Assembly (NCBI GenBank): GCA_016235585.1
Contig: JACRJY010000204.1
Coordinates: forward strand, 1 to 39,794
From: Verrucomicrobiota bacterium
GTDB taxonomy: Bacteria > Verrucomicrobiota > Verrucomicrobiia > Limisphaerales > JACRJY01
Direction of reading: 5' to 3'
DNA length: 39,794 nucleotides
Made by a program: the position numbers and the translations under genes. The notes beneath the pieces were generated by a model that saw nothing but the letters and a program-made list of their open reading frames with translations, did no database searches and was not told the DNA's origin. This document shows, one piece after another, positions 7,444 through 15,411 of the stretch; the stretch's first letter is position 1, and the number at the start of each line of letters is the position of its first letter.

Positions 7444-10400
7444 TTACGGCACAAACACAAACTCCGGCGTGTTCACCAGCGCCCACAGCACATCTTCCAT
7501 CCGCTCGCGCCAGTCGGCGCGCAGGCGCGGGGTCGGCTCGTCGCCTTGGCGGGTCTTGTTCTCGGCGGCGAGCTTGATGCCGGTGGCCTTGTCGTTCAGA
7601 TGATTCGACCAGCTCACGAGCAGCGTCGCGTCGTATTCCTTCCTCAACGACTTGGGCGGCGCGGGCTGGACGCGGCCGGCGTAGCCTTGGTCGAGCTGTT
7701 TCAAGAACATCTCGCGCTCCTCCGCCGTCGGCGGGCGCGAGAGCATCCGCAGGAACAGGCGGTCAACGAGCGCCGGCAGCGGCTGCTCCTGCACGCACAG
7801 CTCCGTCACCGCCGCGTCGTCCGAGAGGCGCGTGATGCGGCCGTTGGCGAGGTCGCCGTTGGCAATCTGCGCGGGCTGGAGGACGTTGGGCGAATCGTTG
7901 CGCACGCTCACGGGACTTTGCCGCGAGTCGCGCCAGCCGAACATGCCGAGCAAATCCACGATGCCCTGCGCGCGGGGCATCGCGAGCGCGGGCCGGTCGC
8001 GGTCGTTGGCGAAGCCGGTGAACTCCCACGCGCGGCGCGGGTGGCCGAGGTTTTGAAAATCCTTCGCGGACTGCCGGTTGTCGTTGTCGAGCGTGAGCAT
8101 CTCGGTGTTGAAGCCTTTTCCGACCGCGGCGAAGAGCGAGTCCACCGCCTGCTCGGCCGTGAGCCGGCGGCGCGCAGGCGAGGCGAAGAGGCGGTCCTTC
8201 GGCTCATCGGACTCGGGATTCGCGAGACCGGCTTCACGCTGGTAGGTGTGCGAGTTGAGGATGAGCCGCGCGACGTGCTTGAGGTCGTAGTTGTGCGCGA
8301 CGAATTCGCGCACGAGCCATTCGAGCAGTTCGGGGTGCGACGCCTTGGCCGTCTCCCAGTCCTCCACCGGCTCCGCAAAACCCCAGCCGAGGTAGCGCTG
8401 CCACACGCGGTTCACGACGACCTTGGCGAAACGCGAGTTGCGCGGGTCGGTGATGTAGGCGGCAAGCTGCTCGCGATGGTCCTTCGCGTCGCGGACGACG
8501 CCCTCGGGCAGCGAGTCGCTCATCACCTTGGCGAACGGCCACGCGGGCTCGACCTTTTGGCCGGGGCGCAGCGTGACGTTCACGAGCGCGCCGATTTTGA
8601 TTTTGGCGTTCGACGGAATGGAACTGCTCGTCGGCACTTCCTCCGGCTTGCGGTTCAACATCGCCGCCATGCTGAAAAGCTGGCCCTGTTTGAAGTCGTG
8701 ATAGGGCGCGTCGTGGCAGCGGGCGCACTGGAGGTTCATGGCCATGAACGCCTGCGAGACGATGGTCGCGCGGTCGGCCATCGGCACGTCGTTCTGCGTC
8801 GCGAGGCTGAAGCCGCCGGGGCCGCCGCCGTAGATGCTGCCCTCCATCATCACCAGCTCGGTGGCGAAACGGTCCATCGGCTTGTTGTCGGTGAGCGACT
8901 CGTGAATCCAAAACCGAAACGGCCCGGTGTTGTTGAGCGTCGGCTTGAGGATGCCGGGATTCTCCGCCAGCACATCCTGCCAGTAACTTGTCCAGTGGTC
9001 GGCCCAGCCCGGCTCGGCGAGAAAACGCTCGATGGCCTTCGTGCGGCGGTCGGGGCCTTTGTCGGAAACAAATCTTTGAATCTGCGCCGGCGTCGGCGGC
9101 ACCCCGACCGTGTCGAGCGCGAGCCGGCGGAGAAAGGCGTAATCATCCGTGAGCGGCGCGGGCTTCACTTTCGCGGCTTCGAGCTTCGCGCCGATGAACC
9201 TGTCCACCTCGTTATGCGCCGGCATCGCGGCGGAAACCTGTGGCACGACGGGTGCGGGAGTTTTCGCCACTTGCCGGCGCGCGAGTTCGTGGCGCGTGTC
9301 CCAGTATTTGTTTTCCTCGGCGGCGACGACGGCGCGGCGCTTCGCGTTTGCCGCCTCGGTGCGCGCGCGCTGCGCGTCGGCGTAGGCGAGCCAGCCTTCG
9401 TCGGTGTGCAGCACTTCGGCCTTGGGGGCGAGCAGTTGGTAAAGCCCATCTTTTCGGAGCCAGCTCACGGTCAGTTCGCCAATCTCCGGCCGGTAAGTTT
9501 TCCCGCCGACGAATGCTTCGAGCACGAACATCGTTTCGCGGCCGCTGGATTTCACGGTGAAGTTGGTCTCCACGTGGCCGGCGCGCAGGAAGCGCAGGCC
9601 GTCGGGCAGATTGGCGGGAATTGGATCCACCTCGTTGTGGCCGCCGCCACCGCCCTTGGGAAACGGATTCATCGCCACCTGTTTGCCGTCCACGAACAGC
9701 CGCGCCCCGCTGAACGAGCGCAACAGCAGCTTCTGCTCGCCGGCCGGGAGTTTCACTTTGCCCGCGAGACGCACGAGGAAGATTGGAGTGCGGTCGGTGC
9801 GGACACCTTTCGCGTTGTATTTCTGCGGCAGCCTGCCGAGGCCGAACGCCGGCTCCGTCCACGTCTCAACCGCCTCCGTCGCCGCGAAATTCCAAGTGTA
9901 ACCCGGGAGACCCTCGATGATCTCCACGCGCACCGCATCCTTCGGCAGGTTCATTGCAAAGACCGGCGGCGCGGGCGGGATGAAATTGAAATGCTTCTTC
10001 ACCTCGGACGCCGAGAGCGCCTTGCGGTAAATGGCCACCTCGTTGATCTGGCCGTTGAGCGTCGAGTCCAGCTTGCCGCCCATCGCGGAGCCGATCCACA
10101 GCTCGTCGTCGTCCACTACGGGCGCGGCGTCGGATTTGCCGCCCATGTCCCACGTGCCCTTCACGGCCTCGCCGTCCACGTAGCCGCGCAGGCTGTCGCC
10201 CTTGCCGAACGTGTAAGTGAGCACGAGATGATGCCAGCCCGATCCGGGCGCGAAGCCCGCGTCCGAACTCCACCGATGCCAGTGCGCGCTCGCGTCCTCC
10301 TTTTCGGCGGGCTTGTCCGCGTCGCGGAACAGAAACATCAGCCGCGCCTCCGCGCCGACGCCGTGGAGACGCATCGCGTAATTTTGATTCTGCGCCTTCT

Positions 10401-10860
10401 CGCCCTTCTCACCCGTGCGGCCCTTGCTGATCAGATAAACCATCTTGCCGCTCTTGAGTTCGTTGACCGACACCCAGGCCTCGAGCGTGAGGCTGTCGCC
10501 CTTCTTGAAATCCAGCGCGCTGTTGGCTCCGGGATCCTTCACCGTGATGTGCCCGGCCTTTTCACCGAACGCGGCGGACAAACCGTCGTTGCTGGCGAAA
10601 TCGGGAAACAACTCCGGCTTCTGCCCCGGCACCGCGAGCTTCACACCACCCTCGACCGCGCCGTTGAGCGCGGCGGCGTCCTTGCCGGGGGCGAGGTTGG
10701 CGATGGTCGCGGCGTCGGAGTCGTTCAACCTCCAGTAAGCCACCGGCTTGTCGGCAAGCACGAGATCGGCGTAGCGGGATTTCTTCGCGGCGCTGGCGGC
10801 GAAAGGCAACGCAAGGGCAAACGCGAGGAGCGCGGTGAAAAGTTGGCGCGGCATAATCAT
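7444..10860 (-). CDS. LamG-DUF1549-DUF1553 protein
   Basis: Exported protein of 1138 residues. A signal peptide (MIMPRQLFTALLAFALALPF) is followed by a LamG/concanavalin-like jelly-roll at about 30-285, with VAYWRLND, LEAWVSVNEL, GWHHLVLTYTF and INEVAIYRKAL. A second beta-rich region at about 300-470 (GARLFVDGKQVAMNPF) may be another carbohydrate-binding fold. A short coiled segment (about 480-530) leads to DUF1549, with FLRRLALDTVGVPPTPAQIQ and the haem-type motif CARCHDAP (C712, C715, H716), and then DUF1553 with VVNRVWQRYLGWGFAEPVEDW. The LamG fold suggests glycan binding; the redox role of the CxxCH motif is inference. The start is ATG 10860 or, two codons on, 10854. The frame continues open upstream through the response-regulator gene, but that extension is antisense-like noise. 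Confidence 0.88.
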   Translation of the reverse strand: MIMPRQLFTALLAFALALPFAASAAKKSRYADLVLADKPVAYWRLNDSDAATIANLAPGKDAAALNGAVEGGVKLAVPGQKPELFPDFASNDGLSAAFGEKAGHITVKDPGANSALDFKKGDSLTLEAWVSVNELKSGKMVYLISKGRTGEKGEKAQNQNYAMRLHGVGAEARLMFLFRDADKPAEKEDASAHWHRWSSDAGFAPGSGWHHLVLTYTFGKGDSLRGYVDGEAVKGTWDMGGKSDAAPVVDDDELWIGSAMGGKLDSTLNGQINEVAIYRKALSASEVKKHFNFIPPAPPVFAMNLPKDAVRVEIIEGLPGYTWNFAATEAVETWTEPAFGLGRLPQKYNAKGVRTDRTPIFLVRLAGKVKLPAGEQKLLLRSFSGARLFVDGKQVAMNPFPKGGGGGHNEVDPIPANLPDGLRFLRAGHVETNFTVKSSGRETMFVLEAFVGGKTYRPEIGELTVSWLRKDGLYQLLAPKAEVLHTDEGWLAYADAQRARTEAANAKRRAVVAAEENKYWDTRHELARRQVAKTPAPVVPQVSAAMPAHNEVDRFIGAKLEAAKVKPAPLTDDYAFLRRLALDTVGVPPTPAQIQRFVSDKGPDRRTKAIERFLAEPGWADHWTSYWQDVLAENPGILKPTLNNTGPFRFWIHESLTDNKPMDRFATELVMMEGSIYGGGPGGFSLATQNDVPMADRATIVSQAFMAMNLQCARCHDAPYHDFKQGQLFSMAAMLNRKPEEVPTSSSIPSNAKIKIGALVNVTLRPGQKVEPAWPFAKVMSDSLPEGVVRDAKDHREQLAAYITDPRNSRFAKVVVNRVWQRYLGWGFAEPVEDWETAKASHPELLEWLVREFVAHNYDLKHVARLILNSHTYQREAGLANPESDEPKDRLFASPARRRLTAEQAVDSLFAAVGKGFNTEMLTLDNDNRQSAKDFQNLGHPRRAWEFTGFANDRDRPALAMPRAQGIVDLLGMFGWRDSRQSPVSVRNDSPNVLQPAQIANGDLANGRITRLSDDAAVTELCVQEQPLPALVDRLFLRMLSRPPTAEEREMFLKQLDQGYAGRVQPAPPKSLRKEYDATLLVSWSNHLNDKATGIKLAAENKTRQGDEPTPRLRADWRERMEDVLWALVNTPEFVFVP

Positions 10861-10937
10861 GTGTTGGACGCGGTTCCGGTGTCGGTATTGAGCCGAGTAT
10901 GGTGCAACAACCGCCGCCGGGCAATGGCTCTTTGGAG

Positions 10938-11564
10938 CTAAAGCCGCACCAGTCCGCGCTGAATCGCCGTGGTCGCGGCCTGCGTGCGATCCTGCACGCC
11001 GAGCTTGTCGAGGATGACCTTCACGTGGTTCTTCACCGTGTTCTCCGCCACGCCGAGGTCGTGGCCGATTTCCTTGTTGCTCCGGCCTTTCACGATGAGC
11101 GCCAGCACCTCGCGCTCGCGCACGGAAAGTTCCGGCATCGCCCGCCGCTGCGCGAGCCGCGCCGCGAGATCCGCCGGCAAACGATACGTGCCGCCATGCA
11201 CCGCGCGGATGGTGGCGAGCAACGGCTTGCTGTCCGTGCTCTTGAGCAAATAACCGACGGCACCCGCCTCGAGTGCGCGATAAATGTCCTCGTCGGTGTC
11301 GAACGTGGTGAGCACGAGGATGCGCGCGTCGGGAAATTTCGCGCGGATGGCGGCGATGGTGTCCGCGCCGCTGCGGTCGGGCATCCGCAAGTCCATCAGC
11401 GTCACGTCGGGCCGGTGCTTCTCGAACTCGCGCACCGCCGCCGCGCCGCCCGCCGCCTCGGCCACCACTTCGAGGTCCGCCTGCGTTTCCAGCAAGCCGC
11501 GCAAGCCGATGCGCACGACCAGATGGTCGTCCACGAGCAGGAGCCGGATTTTGTTTCGCGCCAT
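10938..11564 (-). CDS. NarL/LuxR-type response regulator
   Basis: Response regulator of 208 residues. The receiver domain has the acidic pair D12-D13 and the phospho-acceptor D58 in LMDLRMPDRSG. The switch threonine is in LVLTTFD and the conserved lysine in YLLKSTD. The C-terminal LuxR-type helix-turn-helix reads LSVREREVLALIVKGRSNKE, then IGHDLGVAENTVKNHVK. It is expected to bind DNA on phosphorylation by the kinase encoded immediately upstream. The ATG at 11564 lies 2 bases after the kinase stop; a TTG at 11579 would overlap it. The LamG-DUF1553 gene begins 77 bases downstream on the same strand, so that gene or its operon is the most obvious target, though autoregulation or distant targets are equally possible. 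Confidence 0.93.
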   Translation of the reverse strand: MARNKIRLLLVDDHLVVRIGLRGLLETQADLEVVAEAAGGAAAVREFEKHRPDVTLMDLRMPDRSGADTIAAIRAKFPDARILVLTTFDTDEDIYRALEAGAVGYLLKSTDSKPLLATIRAVHGGTYRLPADLAARLAQRRAMPELSVREREVLALIVKGRSNKEIGHDLGVAENTVKNHVKVILDKLGVQDRTQAATTAIQRGLVRL

Positions 11565-11566
11565 GG

Positions 11567-13618
11567 TCAGGCCGGACAAGTGACAATGACTTCTGTGCCG
11601 CGCCCGGGCTGCGAACTCAAGTCCACTTTCGCGCGAATCTGCTCCGCGCGCTCGCGGATGCCGCGCCAGCCGAAGTGGCCCCCGGGCGTCGGCGGCAAGC
11701 TTTGCGGGGAAAATCCCGCGCCGTCATCGGCCACGCGCAGGCGCACCCCGGCGGCATCGTAACGCAATTCGATCTCGATGTGTTTCGCGCCCGCGTGCTG
11801 CACGACATTGGTGAGGCACTCCTGGCCGATGCGCAGCAGGTTCATCTCGACCGCCTCCGGCAGGCCGCGCGGCGTCCCGCGCACGTCGCAACGCAGCTCA
11901 ATGCCCGTGCCGGCGGTGATTTGCCGCGCGAGTTCGGGAAGCGCGGTGGCGAGGCTGCCGCGTTCCAGTTCCTGCGCGCGAAGATTCATCAGCGAGCGGC
12001 GAAATTCCTCCTGCCCGTGCCGCACCATCTGCTTGGCCGTCTCCAGCCGCCGCTGCGCCGGCTCCGCCTCGCGCGGCAACTGCTCGGCCAGCGCGTCAAG
12101 CTGAAAGCCGAGGCCGGAAAAACTTTGCGCCAGCGTGTCGTGCATTTCGCGCGCGACGCGCTGGCGCTCCTCGAGAATCGCCTCGCGCTCGACCTTGCTG
12201 CTGATGACTTCCGTCTGCTCCGCCACACGTCGTTGCAGCAGCGCCACCCACGCCAGCGCCACCGCCGCAAGCACGAGCAGGCTGACGGCGGCGACGGTCA
12301 GCCGTTGCGCCGTCCACCAGTTCGGCGCGCTGATGACCGCGATGTCCGCGGGCGAGCGCAGCAGCAGTTCAACCGTGCGCGGATTCGCGCGGAAGCCGGG
12401 GCTGCCGGTGGATTCTTCAACACGGCAGACGCCGGTGAGCCGCACCTGGCTGCCGCCGCGAAGTTCGAGCGGTGTGCGCGCGAGCCGGGCGTTGAACGCC
12501 GTGTCGCCCGCGCGCAACAGCAGCACGGACTCCGTCGGCGTCTGGAGGACTTCGAGCAACTGGGCGTCGAGCGTCACGAGGTCGGCGTCGTTGGCGCCCT
12601 TCAAAACCTCCTTCACCGTGGCGCGCAGCGGCGCTGGTTCTGATTCATTGCCGACCTTGCGAAACTCCGCGTCTTCGAGAAGCGCGCTGAAGGTTCCCAT
12701 CGCGGGAAAACCCGCCACCTCCACGACATCGCCCGGCTGGACTCTCTGCAACTGCCGGGTCTGCACGTGCAGCCCGCGGCCCGCCTCGCGCAAAAACAAC
12801 GCCTCGCCCGGACGCTGATGCGTGACCACGGCGCGAACAACGACGCGGTGCGGCGAAGCGCCGTCGGGATTGAAATTCAACAATTCCGCCGCCGTGCGAA
12901 CCGGCGCGGAAAAGGGATCCTCCGGCGGAGGCTGTTCGACGCGAATGCTGGACAGGTCGTTGATGAAAACCTGCGGGGCGACGATCTGGCGTTTGTCGTT
13001 GATGTAGCCGGCAGCCAGACCGGTGACGCGCACCTGCGCATCCACCAGGCGCGGCAACGCGACTTCGGAGGAGGGGCGGAGGCGGACTTCCAGCTTGCGC
13101 GGGCCGAGCGCGAGCGTGACCGAGAACGCATTGGTTTCCACCGTCTCGACGGCGCGCACCACGCCGACGACCTCCACGCGCTGATAGTGGCAGCGCCCCG
13201 AAAGCAAATCGTCGTAGGTCGCGGGCACGGCGGGCGGCAGTTCGGCGCGGCCAAGCCGTTGCACGTTGCTGGTGTTGATGCCGGGCACGAACAAGCCGGC
13301 ATAGGTCACGCCGCGCAGTTCGATTTTGTCGCCCGGGTTCAACGTGAACCCCGCCGGGCGGGCGCTGAAGAATGTCCCCCCCGTCTCGTCCTGGATGAAC
13401 ACCGTCCGCTGCCAGTCCACCGCCGTCACCACGGCGCGCAAATGCACTGGAACGCGCCTGGCCGCGTTGGTCGGCGCGAGGTGGCGCAGTTGCAGCGCGC
13501 TGGTGATTGCCGCTGGAACATCCGCCGGCTGCGCCAGCGCGCCTGCCGCCGCGAGCGCCAGCAGCCCGCCGCCGAGGCAGGCGTGAAACAGGGCGGTGAT
13601 TGGAGAGCGTGCGCGCAT
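11567..13618 (-). CDS. sensor histidine kinase with tandem OB-like repeats
   Basis: A 683-residue membrane kinase of the NarX/DegS (HisKA_3) type. A signal sequence or first membrane helix (ALFHACLGGGLLALAAAGAL) is followed by about 380 extracytoplasmic residues. These contain at least three, probably four, similar beta-rich units resembling OB folds: VHLRAVVTAVDWQRTVFIQD, VEVVGVVRAVE, VVVRAVVTHQRPGEALFLRE and LDAQLLEVLQTP, each followed by a GD.VE..G-like turn. One membrane helix, LTVAAVSLLVLAAVALAWVA, precedes the DHp helix with H493 in VAREMHDTLAQS. The ATPase domain has the N box ECLTNVVQHAGAKH, VADDGAGFSP and GWRGIRERA. It overlaps or abuts the response regulator, giving a complete two-component pair. 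The ligand of the sensor region is unknown. Start is ATG 13618; a TTG at 13621 is one codon upstream. Confidence 0.92.
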   Translation of the reverse strand: MRARSPITALFHACLGGGLLALAAAGALAQPADVPAAITSALQLRHLAPTNAARRVPVHLRAVVTAVDWQRTVFIQDETGGTFFSARPAGFTLNPGDKIELRGVTYAGLFVPGINTSNVQRLGRAELPPAVPATYDDLLSGRCHYQRVEVVGVVRAVETVETNAFSVTLALGPRKLEVRLRPSSEVALPRLVDAQVRVTGLAAGYINDKRQIVAPQVFINDLSSIRVEQPPPEDPFSAPVRTAAELLNFNPDGASPHRVVVRAVVTHQRPGEALFLREAGRGLHVQTRQLQRVQPGDVVEVAGFPAMGTFSALLEDAEFRKVGNESEPAPLRATVKEVLKGANDADLVTLDAQLLEVLQTPTESVLLLRAGDTAFNARLARTPLELRGGSQVRLTGVCRVEESTGSPGFRANPRTVELLLRSPADIAVISAPNWWTAQRLTVAAVSLLVLAAVALAWVALLQRRVAEQTEVISSKVEREAILEERQRVAREMHDTLAQSFSGLGFQLDALAEQLPREAEPAQRRLETAKQMVRHGQEEFRRSLMNLRAQELERGSLATALPELARQITAGTGIELRCDVRGTPRGLPEAVEMNLLRIGQECLTNVVQHAGAKHIEIELRYDAAGVRLRVADDGAGFSPQSLPPTPGGHFGWRGIRERAEQIRAKVDLSSQPGRGTEVIVTCPA

Positions 13619-13696
13619 CAAATGTCCGGCTCGGTGTTCAATGCCAGACGGGCGCGAAAATTGCCAGCCGGTTAAGTCGCTCCGCGCAAACGCGCG

Positions 13697-14317
13697 TCAC
13701 GCGCCGTCGCGCCACGGCGTGAAGTTGTGCAGTTGCACGGCCACGCGGCGCGGTTGGTGATGGACGACCGTCACGCTGCCATATTCCACGTCGAACGCGG
13801 CCATCTTCGGCAGCGGCAGTTCGAGCAGGATCGCGAGCATCATGCGGATCACGCCGCCGTGGCACACAACCGCGATGTGCCGGCCCGCGCCCTCGTGCAG
13901 AATCCGCCGCACGCACGGCTCGATGCGCGCGCGATATTGCGCGGCGGATTCCGCGCCGGGGATGGCGGCCTTCTCCAGCTCGTGCAGCCAGTCGTGGGCG
14001 CTGGTTTGGAACTGCTCATGCACTTGCTGCCAGGTCAGGCCCGTCCACGCGCCGAAGTCCACCTCGCGCAAGTCCTCCAGCACCGTCGGGGCAAAGGGAT
14101 ATTGCGCGAGCAGCGGCGCGGCGGTCTGCTGCGCGCGTTTCATCGGGCTGGCGAAAATCGCGTCGAAGCGGACGGCGCGCAGATACTCCGCCGTCGTGCG
14201 CGCCTGCTCGTGGCCGAGCGGGGAAAGCTCCATGTCAATCCGCCCGCCAAAGACGCGGTGATAACGCTCCTCCACTTCGCCGTGCCGAATCAGATAAAGC
14301 CGTGTGGGCGTGTCCAT
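13697..14317 (-). CDS. histidine phosphatase (phosphoglycerate mutase-like)
   Basis: A 206-residue cytoplasmic enzyme of the histidine phosphatase superfamily. The catalytic motif is LIRHGEVEERY, with the nucleophile H12. GGRIDMELSPLGHEQA and FASPMKRAQQTAAPL follow, the proton-donor region is LREVDFGAWTGL, and the second histidine is in VVCHGGVIRMML. The length and the F..W.G.....V pattern resemble CobC-type alpha-ribazole phosphatases as well as general broad-specificity phosphatases. No cobalamin genes are in the window, so the substrate cannot be set and no symbol is given. It ends 78 bases before the kinase start on the same strand and may share a message with it, but a functional link is not evident. 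Confidence 0.9.
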   Translation of the reverse strand: MDTPTRLYLIRHGEVEERYHRVFGGRIDMELSPLGHEQARTTAEYLRAVRFDAIFASPMKRAQQTAAPLLAQYPFAPTVLEDLREVDFGAWTGLTWQQVHEQFQTSAHDWLHELEKAAIPGAESAAQYRARIEPCVRRILHEGAGRHIAVVCHGGVIRMMLAILLELPLPKMAAFDVEYGSVTVVHHQPRRVAVQLHNFTPWRDGA

Positions 14318-14369
14318 GATGAAATGTGCCTTTGAAAAAATGCGGGCCGCCTCTCCTCACCATTCCCCT

Positions 14370-14503
14370 GTAGCGCAGGATGGCATCCTGCTGTTTCGCC
14401 GGTTGGCAACCGGCCTGACCGTGAAAATCCGCAGCCCTTCTCGCCCATCTCCCGCTGCGCCGACTGCCAGTCGGCGAAACAGCAGTTTGACAAACTGCGC
14501 TAC
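14370..14503. repeat. four-hairpin modular inverted-repeat element
   Basis: Four perfect hairpins with 8-bp arms and one-base loops lie at 14375-14391, 14398-14414, 14459-14475 and 14482-14498. The first and fourth have GCAG/CTGC at the base of the stem, the second and third GCCG/CGGC. Linkers TGTTTC (14392-14397) and GAAACA (14476-14481) are complements, as are the outer flanks GTAGCGCAG (14370-14378) and CTGCGCTAC (14495-14503). The element is therefore two inverted half-units of the same plan, in which the nine-base cores differ (GATGGCATC, GTTGGCAAC, ACTGCCAGT, TTTGACAAA) but each remains self-complementary around TGNCA. It occupies most of the gap between ribonuclease PH and the histidine phosphatase gene. 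Confidence 0.93.
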
Positions 14504-14544
14504 GTTGTTGGCTCTGATCATCATGGCAACACGTCCCGATCAAA

Positions 14545-15297
14545 TCACACCGTCGCCAGCGCGGCCTGTTGCGCGGCGAAGAGCTGTTGCAATCCCACCT
14601 TGCCGAGCTTGACCATTTCGGCGAGCTGCGCCTCGGTGAAGGTGGCCTCCTCACCGTTGCCCTGAAGTTCGATGAACTCGCCCGCGCCGGTCATCACGAG
14701 GTTCATGTCCACCGACGCCGCCACGTCCTCGGTGTAGCAGAGGTCGAGCATCCCCTGCCCTTCCACGATGCCGACGCTCACGGCGGCGACGGTGTTGGCG
14801 ATGGGATTTTCAGCGAGCAGCTTTTGCGACATCAATTTCCGAATCGCCAGCGTGAACGCGACGAAGCTGCCGGTGATGGCCGCCGTGCGAGTGCCGCCGT
14901 CGGCCTGGAGCACGTCGCAATCCACCCAGACCGTGCGCGCGCCGAGCTTCTCCAAATCCACCGCCGCGCGCATGGCGCGGCCGATGAGCCGCTGGATTTC
15001 CGACGAACGCCCGTCAATTTTCCCCTTCGACGAATCGCGCGCCTTCCGTTGCAGCGTCGAGTAGGGCAGCATGGAATACTCGGCGGTGATCCAGCCGCCG
15101 GGGACTTTTTGATCCTTCATCCAGCGCGGCACGGTTTCCTCGATGGTCACGCCGCAGATGACGCGCGTGCTGCCCCACTCGATGAGCGTGGAGCCGGTGG
15201 CGTGCGGCGCGACGCCGTTGAGGAAGCGCAGCGGGCGCAGTTGATCCGCGCGGCGGCCATCGGCGCGCGGCGGGGGAGTTGTGGATGCAGATGCCAT
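14545..15297 (-). CDS. rph: ribonuclease PH
   Basis: A 250-residue phosphate-dependent 3'-5' exoribonuclease that trims the 3' ends of tRNA precursors after the CCA. It has the RNase PH signature regions: GRRADQLRPLRF at the N-terminus, GSTLIEWGSTRVICGVTIEE, RSSEIQRLIGRAMRAAVDLE, and the catalytic-site stretch VDCDVLQADGGTRTAAITG. MDLNLV-type residues (SVDMNLVMTGAGEFIELQGN) follow. Length is close to the family norm. The ATG at 15297 is chosen because homologues begin just before GRRADQLR; an upstream TTG at 15360 would add an unrelated leader. The rph/rdgB adjacency often seen in bacteria is not kept here: the RdgB-type gene is about 17 kb away on the other strand. Confidence 0.95.
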   Translation of the reverse strand: MASASTTPPPRADGRRADQLRPLRFLNGVAPHATGSTLIEWGSTRVICGVTIEETVPRWMKDQKVPGGWITAEYSMLPYSTLQRKARDSSKGKIDGRSSEIQRLIGRAMRAAVDLEKLGARTVWVDCDVLQADGGTRTAAITGSFVAFTLAIRKLMSQKLLAENPIANTVAAVSVGIVEGQGMLDLCYTEDVAASVDMNLVMTGAGEFIELQGNGEEATFTEAQLAEMVKLGKVGLQQLFAAQQAALATV

Positions 15298-15411
15298 GCG
15301 CGTGAATGGTAGGAGGCGGCGCGCAGTGGGGCAACGGGAAATCTTTTGTGAATGGGTCAACTCGGCTTCACAACACCGGTTATCGGAGCAGTTCCACTGC
15401 CGAGTCCGGGT

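Noticed and set aside
7417-10941. A 1174-codon plus-strand open frame opposite the LamG-DUF1549-DUF1553 gene
   Set aside because: The protein is Arg/Val/His-rich with no motifs and mirrors a well-supported gene on the other strand. Long antisense frames are expected at this GC content.
10861-11586. Open frame extending the LamG-DUF1553 gene upstream through the response-regulator gene
   Set aside because: The extension is Arg-rich and overlaps a clear response regulator on the same strand in another frame. The signal peptide at 10860 marks the real start.
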